The translations under genes and the position numbers were made by a program. Below are positions 12,801-24,100 of a stretch of DNA of 64,000 bases, piece by piece. This stretch comes from Microglena sp. YARC. Taxonomy: Eukaryota; Chlorophyta; Chlorophyceae; Chlamydomonadales; Chlamydomonadaceae. The stretch covers positions 27,836,488 through 27,900,487 of the forward strand of contig CM039464.1 of NCBI GenBank assembly GCA_022414725.1, written 5' to 3'. The notes below the pieces were generated by a model. The model did not search any database. It was given only the letters and a program-made list of their open reading frames with translations, and had not been told where the DNA came from. Position 1 is the first letter of the stretch. Every line of letters starts with the position of its first letter.

Positions 12801-14334
12801 AACTTGTCCTTCATAACCTGTGTTCGTAAACTGCCCTTCGTAAACTACCCTTGTTAACCTGCCTTAGTAAACTGCCCTTTGTAAATTGCCCTTGTAAACT
12901 ACCCTTGTTCACCTGCCTTTGTAACCTACCCTTGTTAACCATCCTTTGATAGCCTATCCTTGTTAACCTGCCTTCGTAAACTGCCCTTATTAAACTATTC
13001 TTGTTAAACTGCCCTTATTAAACTATTCTTGTTAAACTGCCTTTGTAAACTGCCCTCATTAAACCATTCTTGTTAACCTGCCTTCGTAAACTGCCCTATG
13101 TAACCTTCCCCTTGCAATCCTGTGTTCGTAAAGTGCCCTTACTAAACTATCCTTGTTAAACTGCCTTTGTAACCTACCCTTGATATCCTGTGTTTGTAAA
13201 CTGCCCTTCATAAACTACCCTTGTTAACCAGCCTTCACAACCTACCCTTGATAACCTACACCCTGGTTCCTATTCCCCTCCCCTCTTCAAAGGATTACAA
13301 CAAGGAGGTGCTGAAAGAAGTGAGCGTTGGCAATGCGCTGGCCAATTTGCAACGGCTTCCTGTTGGGCGGCCCCGACCGTCCATGCGATTTTTCGCTGGC
13401 GACTGGGGACTAACAGGGCAGTTTCTGACAGCACGCGGATTTGGAGGGCACTACGACGTATGTCAGAGTTTGTTTTTTCAGTTCTGAAAGTGGGTTACCT
13501 GGTAGCTTCATGGGTTTAGGCCTCCTCTAGGGACAGAGTTCTGTTAGCTTTAGTAGAGCCGCCCGGTATGTTTGGGGGTGTCAGGTAGCAAACATTTCGG
13601 CAAAATTTGGGTCTCAGGTAGTGATCAGGATAGGTAGCGGGGGGAAGAATCTTGGACGTATGTGCAATTCTGCAACCTAATGTTAGCTTAGGAGTAGGGT
13701 TCTGCTCTTTATTTTATTTTGTTATTTTATTTTTATTTACCCACCTTTTATAAATCTAACATATATATGGTACGACTTATTACTAGGGAACGGAAATATG
13801 ATATCATATGATATCATGTCATCATATGATATCATACGATGCCGGAAGTCTGACTAGGCTATAGTTACCATTTATATACAATATCATATGATGCATTTTG
13901 TATCATATCATACTCGCCTTTGGTCAACATCATGTGATATGCCGGTCCCTACTTATAACCAGACGTGAGGTTGAGGGGGCCAGCCCGTTTGCTTGCACTA
14001 GGGCCAACCACCAGCCCACCTTCAATTTATTGTGGAAAGCTAGGAACATGTACATGCACTTGTGTCTTTGTCTTTTGACTGTCATTCAGTACTTTTAAAA
14101 GTCTTGAATACCACTATAATGGAATTTTGGTGGGCCAACTAGGACTGTATCATCATCATTATCTTTGTCGTCGTCACCATCATCATCATCAGCTACACCA
14201 CCACTGAATCATGATCATGATCACCATCACCATCATCATCTTCGTCGTTGTCACCACCATCATCATCATCATCATCATCATCAGCTACACCACCACTGAA
14301 TCATCATCAGCACCATCATCTTCGTCGTCGTCGC

Positions 14335-14376
<42 letters not shown>

Positions 14377-17120
14377 TATCATCATCATTATCATCATCAT
14401 CATCAGCTACACCACCACTGAATCATCATCAGCAGCAGCCTCATCATCTTCGTTGTTGCCATCATCATCATCAGCATCATCAGCTACACCACCACTGAAT
14501 CATCATCATCATCATCATCATCATCGTCATTGTCATCATCTTCGTCATCGTCACCATCATCATCAGCTACACCACCACTACCACCACCAGCCCCACGTAC
14601 AAACACAGTCATATACTACCACCACTACCACCACCAGCCCCACGTACAAACACAGTCTTATACTCGTGTTCCTATTCTTGGCTACACTTTATTCGGTTGT
14701 CCACCATGCATGTTAACATGTTACCATGTAAACTTGTCAACATGTTACCTTGTAAACGTGACGACTTGTTAACATGTAAACTTGTAAACATGTTCACTTG
14801 TTCACTTGTTAACATGTAACCATCTAAACTTGTCAACTTGTAAACATGTAACCATTTACACTTGTAAATATGTTTAGTTTCCTGACTTCCGTACACATTA
14901 AAATATTTTTAACATAAAACATTTTTAGTATCCTGACGTCCTTACACATTTTAACATTTTTAACGCTTAAACATTTTTAGTTTCCTTACTTCCATCATCT
15001 CTATTTCACGTTGCCTCTCAGCAAAACTAAGCGACATCACAACACACATCAACTTTCCATGCAGATCATCGTGGTGACTGATAGCATTTACGACTTGGAT
15101 TCTCAGCACCATCTGTTGGAGTGCATTAAGCAGGTGTGCGCTAGTTTTTGTGTGTGTGTGTTTTGTGCACGTTTCTGCGTGTTGGTGGGCCCTTGTGTGT
15201 TTGTTTGTGTGGCATGTTTCTGCGTGTTGGTGGGCCCTTTTGTGTGTATGTGTGTGTTTTGTGTGCAATGTTCATATGGCCATTTGTATGTCAGTGGCTC
15301 AGTGTGTATGTTCAGATTTGGTGAGTGCATGTGGGTGTAGGTAGGCACTCGTCACTGTTGTTTCCCAACGCCTTGCCATTCCGTCGCTGCATGGCAACGA
15401 ATGGGTCTGGCTAAACTAGTCAGAAGTGGCCCCTGGAACCCCCCGGTCTCCGCGTGGTTTGGGGTGCACCACGTCACTCTGGGGTCACAACGAGTCGCCC
15501 AATTTGCGACGCTTTGCGCCAATGAAAAACAGTGGTATTCGTGTCTGCGCAACAGTCATCCTTCATTTCAACGCAAAATACCACTGCTACGTATTTCTGT
15601 TCGCATATGTGTGCTCAACTGGCAGTTCCGTTGTCGCGAGGTTCGTAACTTTTAGCTGACTTACGTACTAATAAATAGCTAATAAATATGACGCCTTTTT
15701 ACGAGGCGTGAGGTTGAGGGGGCCAGCCGGCTTGCTTGCACTGGAGCCAACCACCAAACTTGCGTAGGAATATGGTTAGATGCCTCTGGTACGCCATTGT
15801 TCACTCACTCGCGTGATAAACAAAATATATGTCAGGCCTTACTATGCAATGGAGCCACAAACACTACCTTGAATTGAAACCCTGGACACCAAAATGTATG
15901 TTATGGCATACAATGAAATGGAGCCATAAACACTACGTTGAATTTAAACCCTTGACACAAAAATACTAAGAAATGGAGCCATTAATGCGGCGTTGAATTG
16001 AAACCCTGGACACCAAACTATATATTACGCATGCTCAAAACTCCCACGTCCACACCCCATGCCCACAACTCCCAGGTTCTGCAACCTCCCCATGGCTACG
16101 TGCTTCTGGCGTCTCCGAAGGCCTACAGGGGTATTCCTGGTGGCACGGAGGCATTCAGGGATTTAGTCGAGACAGATGGCATCTTTGAAGTCACTACCAA
16201 GTTCACGGAGGAGCACCCTGAGACGGGTGCTGTGCGAGAGGTGAGTTCCAATTAAGTTAATTATAACTTTAGCTATAACTTTTAAAGATAATAGTATAGT
16301 TTTTCCATTCTAGAAATATTGATCCGTCTAAACACTCTCTCCCGTCAATGGCTTTTTAATAAATTTATGAATCCACGAAATTATGATTTAGTAAAATGGG
16401 GATATTCTGAGCAAATCTAAATACGCTCTCTAATATGGTCACAAAAATGGGCCCACCCCTAGATGAACTCTTGATCTCTCAATCCCGAGTGGCGTAAGGG
16501 TTAGAATGGTTACCACAACCGGAGGAGTACCCGGTTCGAATCTGCACCGAGACGTGTGCACAAGAAATCCCTGTGGTTCCCGCGCGGGGGGTAATTGTGC
16601 GCTGCAATGTGCAGACAGCTTGACGCGTTGGCGTACAGAACCTCGTAACAATGATTATATTCTTCTTCTTGATCTCTCAATGGCAACAGGCTTGTTTGGT
16701 AGTGGTAGTGGCGTGTGTGTGGGTGGGGTGTGTGTGTGTGGGGGGAGTGGAGCTAGGCGCGGGTTGTGGTGGAGGGTTTACCTGGTGTGACCTATGGTTG
16801 AAGGATTGGATACTTATTTTGATACCTGTTTGAATAGTATCAACGACTAGGTGCATGGTGTTGCATATTATTCTTCACCTACCCCCCCAAGCACGCACAC
16901 ACAGCTGGCCCACCAACCCAACCACTACCAGCAACGGCTTGAATGTGCTGAGGATATCTGTATGAGAACCTCTCCCTCCAACCCGCACATACAATGTCCC
17001 AATACCCATTTGCAGTGTTAAAGCTTGTGAGGTCATTTTCTGACCCCTTAACATCTAAATCCCTGCCTGCAGATCATCAAGCTGGCGTTCCCGTCCAGTA
17101 TCGTGCCGTACTTCTTGTGA
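6875..17120 (+). CDS. Protein-histidine N-methyltransferase, METTL18/HPM1 type (9 exons, 377 aa)
   Basis: Family role: SAM-dependent methylation of a histidine in ribosomal protein uL3 (RPL3). Exons: 6875-7225, 7456-7515, 8383-8467, 9383-9489, 11284-11367, 13293-13457, 15065-15133, 16076-16240 and 17073-17120. All junctions are GT-AG and in phase, summing to 1134 nt. Residues 1-117 are acidic and low in complexity. The family signature DLIPGVYEGG (about 157-167) leads into YKLWEGAIDMCAFL. SAM motif I is VLELGCGNGLPGI (about 205-217), followed by the acidic-loop FQDYN (229-232). VVTDSIYDLDS (about 287-297) matches the family SETIYN position, and GYVLLASPKAY matches the family RVLLASK strand. 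The start has a good context (CAACATGG) and is the first in-frame ATG after the 5' region. Introns carry exon-edge copies and minisatellites. A TGTAA motif lies about 100 nt past the stop. The methyltransferase core is complete. Confidence 0.93.
8018..8212. mobile_element. AT-palindromic MITE-like element, copy 1
   Basis: The element starts TAGGGAACGGCAA, ends GCCGGTCCCTACTTA, and is packed with ATCATATGATATCAT palindromes around a GTCTGACTAGGC core. Close copies are at 13788-13955 and 20752-20932. A relative at about 25020-25192 keeps GAGAACGGCAA and CATTCCCTACTT ends but has a different interior. The short inverted ends and lack of coding support a non-autonomous DNA element. Confidence 0.65.
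8217..8372 (+). repeat. CCCACC/CTCACC low-complexity tract before exon 3
   Basis: Nearly pure C/A pyrimidine-biased sequence of CACCCACCC units immediately 5' of METTL18 exon 3 (8383). It functions at least as an extended polypyrimidine-like region. Open frames across it (Pro/Thr/His-rich) are not coding. Confidence 0.7.
8515..9140 (+). repeat. Minisatellite in METTL18 intron 3
   Basis: Roughly 23-25 degenerate units of 26-27 bp based on GGGATTGAATCAGTTG followed by AATTCAGTT or AATTTGTTGT. Two unit types alternate irregularly. It occupies most of the first part of the intron between exons 3 and 4. Confidence 0.85.
9190..9380 (+). repeat. Interstitial telomere-like and GGGGCTAA repeats
   Basis: Several CCTAAACCCTAAACC-type motifs (complement of TTTAGGG) lie between direct and inverted AAGTTAGCCCCCACTT blocks. 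Similar CCCTAAA-rich stretches occur near 18900, 21050-21250 and 23560. They are degenerate, so this is not a telomere. Confidence 0.6.
9490..10090 (+). repeat. TG-rich tract and ACTACAAAGCAC repeats
   Basis: About 9490-9690 is a (TG)n-like stretch with three copies of a CAGTGTGTGTGCATCCAG unit. About 9835-10085 consists of variants of ACAAACTACAAAGCACTAAGG. Both are in METTL18 intron 4. Vertebrate-keratin-like Cys/Val/Ser frames over the first part are artefacts. Confidence 0.7.
10235..10445 (+). mobile_element. GCGC-palindrome element with a basic frame, copy 1
   Basis: A block of about 210 bp is matched inverted at 29838-30040. The frame encodes a Lys/Arg-rich stretch (ALAHLKTKKLRF...KRRGGQKVSAQKRKSARF) that is almost identical in both copies. 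The DNA is built of nested AAAGCGC/GCGCTTT palindromes, so it could equally be a hairpin-forming non-coding element. The two copies differ at only a few positions, suggesting recent movement. Confidence 0.5.
10735..11283. repeat. Repeat cluster and upstream copies of METTL18 exon 5 edge
   Basis: About 10735-10905 is a second copy of the AAGCTATAAAAAGCTGT family found at the window start. About 10950-11215 holds three inverted ATGTAACCTAGTTCAAGTT repeats. At about 11098-11140 and 11222-11265 are imperfect copies of the exon 5 acceptor region (GGGAAGCGCGTGCTTGAATT). The true exon begins at 11284. Confidence 0.7.
11368..12280 (+). repeat. Copies of METTL18 exon 5 donor edge plus G-rich minisatellite
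   Basis: Partial repeats of AATGTTCATTTCCAAGTGAG follow the real exon end at about 11395-11420 and 11434-11455. More diverged forms (ACACTTCCAAGTAAGTCAGG) are at about 11789, 12004 and 12254. Between them, 11455-11775 is a G-rich array of GGGTAAGGGTGGGGTATGGT units. Poly-G runs occur at about 11870-11882, 12085-12103 and 12202-12229. Each copy retains a GTGAGT/GTAAGT donor-like site. Confidence 0.8.
12440..13250 (+). repeat. Minisatellite of TTGTTAACCTGCCTTCGTAA type
   Basis: About 800 bp of imperfect 26-30 bp units such as CTTGTTAACCTGCCTTCGTA followed by AACTGCCC. It fills the 3' part of the intron and ends about 45 bp before METTL18 exon 6 (13293). The sense strand is rich in pyrimidine blocks and GTAA motifs, so many cryptic donor-like sites are present. 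Confidence 0.85.
13788..14020. mobile_element. MITE-like element copy 2 and GGCCAGCC family copy
   Basis: About 13788-13955 is the second copy of the AT-palindromic element (TAGGGAACGGAAATATG start, GCCGGTCCCTACTTA end). It is followed directly by GAGGTTGAGGGGGCCAGCCC (about 13966-14020). That dispersed unit is also found near 15702, 20036, 48081 and 58196 and, inverted, near 20630, 35000 and 63690. Confidence 0.65.
14140..14900 (+). repeat. CAT trinucleotide and AACATGTAA repeats
   Basis: About 14140-14570 is (CAT)n interrupted several times by an AGCTACACCACCACTGAAT unit. About 14570-14660 is a CCACCACCAGCCCCACG duplication. About 14700-14880 is a run of ACATGTTA/CTTGTAAAC units. Ser- or His-homopolymer frames here are not genes. 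All lie in METTL18 intron 6. Confidence 0.8.
15134..16075. repeat. METTL18 intron 7: GT-rich tract and dispersed repeats
   Basis: About 15134-15330 is GT-rich with a duplicated TTCTGCGTGTTGGTGGGCCC unit. About 15355-15420 is related to a segment at 62806-62880 (CGTCGCTGCATGGCAACG). About 15702-15765 is a GGCCAGCC family copy. About 15840-16020 holds three copies of an AATGGAGCCA...TTGAATTGAAACCCTGGACA unit. No exon was found. Confidence 0.6.
16484..16650 (+). repeat. tRNA-derived SINE-like element
   Basis: A GAGTGGCGTAAGGGTTAGAA segment followed by GGAGTACCCGGTTCGAATC gives A- and B-box-like elements about 50 nt apart. The following CACAAGAAATCCCTGTGG and poly-T/CTT tail fit a SINE body. It lies in the last METTL18 intron. 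The cloverleaf is poor, so it is not called as a tRNA gene. Confidence 0.45.
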
Positions 17121-17537
17121 GGCCAGGCCCCGCCAACGAGAGCCCGAGTTGACATTGCGACTGCTGTTTACTGAAAGAAATGAAGCTTGATGCCCGGCTC
17201 TAGTGATTATTTTTTGTTCGCTGTAACTTCAGTGGCTGAAGCTTTGCGATGTTCACCTGGACAGCCAGGCTTTCCCTCCCTTCGCGATTGGTGAAATATG
17301 TAAGAAATTGCCGTTTGCAGGGCCGAGTTCGAGGCCAATACAACGGCGCGCATGTGCCTTGGAAACGAGCATGCTTCAAGGCTGACAGACAATGTTTGCC
17401 GGTCCACTCCAAAGGAAAGTCGTGGACTTGTACCATCACGAAGTACAAGTTTATTATTTTCTCCCGCCGAGCAGCACTGTAACAATTCTACTACGAAAAT
17501 AACTCATGGCTAGGTATCGCGGCTCCGACTACGTAAA
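17121..17537. other. METTL18-kinase intergenic region
   Basis: Only 417 bp separate the METTL18 stop from the kinase ATG, both on the plus strand. The 5' part should contain the METTL18 3' UTR (TGTAA at about 17222). The rest should hold the kinase promoter and 5' UTR. Overlapping frames of 77-92 codons exist on both strands with no recognisable domain. Confidence 0.5.
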
Positions 17538-18145
17538 ATGAGCGCCACTGCGAATTTAGAGGCGACCTCATCAACGCAAATTAGTTGTATGAAGCGTGGG
17601 AGTGAGTACCGGGCTGATGTCCAGGTACGTGCGCACTGTTTCCTCACAGCTTTAGTCAGTAGCGAATATTCGTCGGGTTTTTGAAACTACGGAGACAGAA
17701 CTAACTCTCGGGAGCTTCTACCTCAGATTGAGCACTTCAAGCGGCGAAGGAAGGACGTTGTGCGCCCCGGCATCCCTACAGAAACCCATCCATCTTCCTT
17801 CGTCGTGCCTGATAGACCCTCTCCGCCGTTGCGAGATGATGACCCTGACGGTCATTATACCTACGTTCTAGGAGACAGCTTGAGCTCAAGATGTAAGTGC
17901 TCCTTCCTTGGGTTTGCTAAAGTTGTGTCGGATAGGGTTCGAAAGCGCTAGTCTGGGTTTGCTTGACTTGCTTGCCTGCGCTTTTGCCGTCCTTCCTAAG
18001 CGTTTCTCCCCCTCCACTCTGCAGACAAGATTCTGAGCAAGATGGGCGAAGGTGAGCTTGTCTCGTGTTATTGAAGACCTAAGATAGCGTTGGTCTGTTC
18101 CTTGCGTCTTAGCGTTGCCTTTGACCACGAAGACGCACTGTCAGC

Positions 18146-18186
<41 letters not shown>

Positions 18187-21100
18187 TTATTCATACCAGA
18201 AGTGGTATAAGCATCCCCTTTTTGCAGTCAAGCAAGTCCCAACTAAGGTCAACCCGGTTTGATAAGATTCCTTCAATCGGTCGGTTATGCTGGGCAGAAC
18301 CGTTAGTTGGTCTTAGTTCATAGCTGGAGTGACTCATGGCACGGGGCAGGACCGCCGAGTCCCCTCTCTGGAGCGTTCGGTCTGCGATACTTTAATGCAG
18401 GGCCAACCTGTCTCGGTTCGGTACTATATTCGCTCGCCTGGGTATTCCATACAGCAGTTGCTGCCTAGACATGGAGTTTCCAGTCGCTGCTCCTCGCGAC
18501 TTACTTGGTGAAGGGGATTGCTGTTGGGCTGAGTGATTTTCCGGTAGCGGGGAACTGCTGCAAAGATCATGACGTCATGTCCCGATAATTCTGCTTCCTT
18601 GGTTCCTCATCAACAGCCATTGACTGCACAACTTCGGGTAAGCAGCCTTAGGGTCACCAGGGTGTTTAACAAGGTCAACCCAGGATTATGGTTGGTTAGT
18701 ACTCAACTGTGTTGAAGTGCTGGGCCTGAGTTGCTATGCTGGGCAGGTGCTGTGCAGAAGGGTGTTCTGATCTTAGTGATTACAACCAGCTGCAGGAGCC
18801 CCAAATAGAAGCGGTGGAGCTGGTTTCATGCAGTCCTACCCTCACCCACACCCAAACCCCACTCACACACACCTTCCCCTAAATCCCATGCAGCCTATCA
18901 CCCTGAAAAAACTTAACCCTAAACCTTAAACCACGCTAATCTTTCTATGTTCAGGTACCTTCGGGCGGGTGCTGGAGTGCTGGGACCGCAAGCATAAAGA
19001 CTACGTGGCAATAAAGATTGTCCGCAACATAGAGAGATACCGCCATGCAGCCATGATAGAGCTAGAGGTGCTCAATACCCTGGAGAGCAATGACCCAGAC
19101 GGGAACAAGTGAGGCTTGCATTGTCTCAAGTGGCATGTGGGGACAAAGTACTGGCACATTCCACTAGCATCCCCCATCTCCCCTTCCCACGCCCATGCAT
19201 GCAAACACCCACATACTCCCCCATCCATTTCCACGCCCATGCTCAAGCATGCAAACACCCACATGCTCCCCCATCCATATCCACGCCCATGCCCATGCAT
19301 GCAAACACCCACACGCCTCCCCTCCCTCCCACCCACACCCCACCTGTCGTAGCTCCATTGGCATGCGGAGCTGGTTGTCCTGTAGTAGCTTAATATGGGC
19401 GGGAAGTCCTGCAGTAGCTCAATTTGCATGCAGAGCTGCTTGAGTGCTGACATGGGGTAGAACGTCTGGCTGGCATTATTTTGGTTGGCATGTGTGTCTC
19501 TTGTAGGCTTGTGGGCTCCGGCTGGGTGGAAGGTATGCATGATTGCAGGGAGCCTGTGCAGACCCAGTGGGATCTAATAAACGCTGGATGGCATGCGTGT
19601 GTGTGTGATGAGCCAGCACCCGGGGCTGGAGACTCACCGTGGGTGCGCTGGACCTCATGCTAGGCTGGAATGGTACAAGTCACCAGATAGCTGTCGTGCA
19701 TGGTTCAGGGGTTCTGGGCTGCGTGCGGTGGGGCCTGGTTAGGTGGTCTGCATGGTTTCGGCAGACTGGTAGGGTGGGTGAGGGTAGGCGTGGTCGATCG
19801 GTGTTCGATGCGCTTGCCCACCAGCATAGAGCGACCTGCTTCTTACACATTCCATGCCTTACACTTGCCTATTACATGCCTTTTACTTGCATATTCCATG
19901 CCTTACACTTGCCTTTTTACATTAACACAGGCACTGTGTTGCACTGAGGGAGTGGTTCAACTACCGAGGGCATGTCTGCATGGTAAGACGGGTGCATGTT
20001 TAATATATATATAGTACGCCTTATATCATGGTACGTCTTATAACGAGGCGTGAGGATGAGGGGGCCAGCCTGTTTGCTTGCATTGGGGCCAACCACCAAT
20101 GGTGCATGTTGTAGTTTAAGTTTTCCTCCTGCATTATTAATTCAGAGGATAATTTGGATTTTGATCTTTCGAAACAAGGTGTGACTTGGATCTAGCCTGA
20201 ACCCCCCAGGAGTCTGACAGTTCTGGTCGGATTGTCGCGATTTGGCCTTGAAAAGTAGGAGAACCAAGTACAATCCTCCAAATCATCCGCTGAATTGCTA
20301 TAATGCAGGACCAGGAGGGCGCAAATATAATCACTTTTTAAAACATCCTGGTACTCAGTGGTGCTTGAATACAAATGATAGGATCAGAAGAAGGGGCTGA
20401 TGAACTATCCCCTCTGGCAGGACCTGACAGAAGTTGGAAGACCCAAGGCATATGTTATGGGGACTGTTTGTCTTTAGCCTATTCTTGAACTTGAACTTGG
20501 TTACATGGCTCCAGCCAGCTGTTTCGCTGCTGGCCGTATTTGTCAGTAAAAATATGCCAGGGAAATGTCTCGGGTATATGTACTGGCCTGATGTGTGTGG
20601 TGTGTTGCAGGGCTCTCTCCCCCATTGCAGGCAAACGGGCTGGCCCCCTCAACCTCACGCCTCATAATAAGACTTACCATTTATTTATTTATTTATTTAT
20701 TTACCGGACTGTCGACCTCGCAGTGGCACAGGTCAACTGTTGACATATTGGTAGGTAACGGCAACATGATATCATATGATATCATGTCATCATATGGTAT
20801 CATATGGTGCCGGCAGTCTGACTAGGCCAAAGCTACCATGTAAATACAATATCATACGATGCAATTTGTATGATATCATAATATATCATTCTCACCTTTG
20901 GCCAAAATCATATGAAATGCCGATCCCTACATATTGGTTGCCGTGCTCTTGTAGCAGAGTGCAGTACTCTTTTACCATTTCCTGACTGTTGTTCAACATG
21001 GCATCTCTGCTCTGCTTCTCTGCTCCACACAAATTCACCCTAAGTAACCCCCCAAACCCTAACTAAACCCCCAAACTTTTAACTACGCCTAAACCCAATC

Positions 21101-24100
21101 CTATACCCTACCCCCCCCCCCCAAAAAAAAACTTAACCCAAACCCAGCCCAAACCCATACTTAACCCAAACAGAAACTTAACCCATACACAAACCCAAAC
21201 ACAAACTTAACCCAAACTCAACCCAAACACAAACTACACCCAAACACAACCTGCTGAGTGTTTAGGCGAATTGTCGTAACTTTTGCCTGCAAAAGTCAAA
21301 GGACGAAGAATGATGTATGACTGTCCAAACCCAACTCAATCCAATCTGCTTACCATTTCCTGACTGTGTTCACCATGGCAGCTTTGCTTTGCTCTTATAT
21401 TTGTCCCACCCAAATTCACTCTAACTAAACCCAAAACTAAATCCAAACTAAACCCAAAATCCAAATCCAATGTGCTAGGTGTTTGAGAAGCTCGGTCCCA
21501 GCTTGTTTGACCTACTGAGGCGCAACCGCTACGAGCCCCTGCCTATACGGCTGGTGCAGGACATCGCCCGACAGCTGATAGAATCGGTGGCCTTCATGCA
21601 CGAGCTCTCCCTCATCCATACAGACCTGAAGCCAGAAAACATCTTGTTTGCGGAGCTCATGGATGAGCATCCAGCTCGCAGGTCAGCCTCAGTCAGCTCC
21701 AGGTCTTGTTCCACATCCTACTTCATGCCCGGTAGCAGCGAAATCAAGGTGCGCATGTTGGCCCAGAAAGCACAAACCTTAGCTTTTGGCCCGAAAAGCA
21801 CAAACCTTATGTTTGAAGTGACTTAGGGTGGTGACATGAAATTGAACTTGGTTGCATATCTTCAGCCAGCAATTTGGCTGCTCCCCGTCTTAGGATATTC
21901 TCAGGAACTCCACCCACTCACTGTGGTTAAGTACAACTAGTCAATATTGTTTTTTTTTCTTTCTTCTTTGTGTAAGATGTTTAAAAGTTCCCCTTGTCTC
22001 CATCAAGCTGAGGGCACATTTGGAGTCCAGTAGGGCACCAGGAAAATTTAATCATCATCATCATCTTCATCATCAGTACCCAAGTAGCTTATACCCCACA
22101 CTAAACAAAGCACATCAGCAATTGAGGAGCAGTACAACTCCACCTCATTCATGTACCTTCACTGTGCAGGTCATTGACTTTGGTAGTGCCACGTTCGAGG
22201 AGCAGTACCACTCCACCATAGTGTCCACGCGACACTACCGAGCTCCTGAGGTTATCCTTGGTATGGGCTGGTCGTTTGCTGCTGATATATGGAGCATAGG
22301 CTGTATACTTATGGAGCTGATGACAGGTGAGAGCTGGGCTGCTTTCTGCTGGGCTGATAGGAGGCTTAGCTGATCTGGGCCTGGTTGGAAGGCTCGGCCT
22401 AGGCTGGGATGGTTCCTGCTGGGCTGATTAGAAGGCTGAGCTGATCTGGACCTTGTAAGAAGGCTTGTCCTGAGCTGGGCTGATTAGAAGGCTGGGCTGG
22501 TCCTGGTTAGAAGGCTCAGCCTGAGCTGGGCTGATTAGAAGGCTGATCTGGGCCTGGTAAGAAGGCTCGGCCTGAGCTAGGCTAGTTAAAAGGCTGCGTT
22601 GGGTTTTGGTTGGAAAGCTCGGCCTGAGCTGGGCTTGCTCTTTATTTTACCCCTCCATCACCCCATCACCCCTCATACTCGCCACAACTCCATAATCACT
22701 CCATCCCCCCCCCCCCCCCCCCCCCCCCTGCAACTACTCCATCACCCCTCCATCACCCCTCGTACAATCCCATCACCCCTCATACTCAGGGATGCTCTCT
22801 TCCAGACACACGACAACTTGGAGCACCTGGGTATGATGGAGCGAGTGCTAGGACCCATCCCAGAGTCAACCTCACAAAAAGCTGGCAAAGCTGCAAGCAA
22901 ATACTTCAAGAAAGGAAGGTGTGACCTGATGGGGGGGGGGGGGGGGGGGGGGGGGGGCATAAAAAGGTTATCAGACCACATCATCAGAAGTGACTCTCAA
23001 ACAAATACCCGCCCAGCCCCCACTTGGGGGCCTCATGCCTGGACCAGGGTTGTTCAGGACACTGCGTCCTCTGTCGCAGATGCAACGTCGAAGGGTCCGT
23101 TGCGTCGCAGGACGCAGGCTATACAGTTGTTTACGTCTCAGGCAGCAGAGCTGGGGGTCCTCCTGAAATACCCTGACCTGGACACCCAGGCAGTAGTACA
23201 TGTGAAAGGGGGGGTCCGTTAGCATCAAAACAGTCGGCAAAGCTGCAAGCAAACACTAGCAAGAGAGGAAGGTGGATCGCATGTGAAGTAATGATACACC
23301 TGGTGGGGCGTGGTATTTAGGGGGGGCCTGTCATACAGCAGTAGAGAATGGGCTACTACTTAACCTGGATAGTACTACCATGGCGGTTGACAACGACCAC
23401 GAACACTAAAGTGCACCCGTAGGGATTCGAACCCAGCACCTTCAGTCCAGCGAAATGATCAACCATTGAACCACTCGCCGCACTGGGATTATGGAGGACG
23501 ATTGACACATGTGAAGGCAATCAGTGAGGTTAGCCCCCAGTTACGTTATACCTAGACCCTAAACCCTCTAAACCCTTGGCTGAAATTCAAAACCTAGACC
23601 ACTTCAAGAAAGAAAAGTGAGACTCGTGTGAAGAAAGCAGTATGAGCATAGCTTTTATTTTCAGCTACAAGCAGCAGCTTCTAGCCAGGTCCCCTGACTG
23701 GCTATTTGGCCGAAGCTAAGACAGGCTAGTTCACCTTGGAGCCGACAGACTCAGCTGCCCCGAACTGCTGAAATCTTGGTACTTAGCCCAGTGGCTGGTT
23801 AATGGAGCTGCTCAGAAGGTGCTGCTGGTAGCTAAAAATAAAAACTATGAGTATGATGCGTGAGGTCATGTGCGCTGATTTGCTCAACTTCATTAGCTTC
23901 AATCACCCACATGTCCACTGGCTTAAACCTAGACACCCACACACCTAGCCACTCACCTTGCCCTCCACACACTAACTACCTACCCATCCTACCCTCCACA
24001 AACACACTCAGAATCACTGACTTGCTTGCCTTCTGCCTCCTCTACACGACAAAACGCCTATGTTACCCTCCACACACACATGCTCACACATGCACACACA

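Noticed and set aside
22599..23222. Single 207-codon ORF around kinase exon 8
   Set aside because: Only 22790-22918 matches the kinase. The rest is intron, including poly-C and poly-G runs.
23399..23482. Functional tRNA-Ser gene
   Set aside because: The anticodon stem and acceptor stem are imperfect and it sits in repeat sequence inside a kinase intron. A SINE or pseudogene is more likely.
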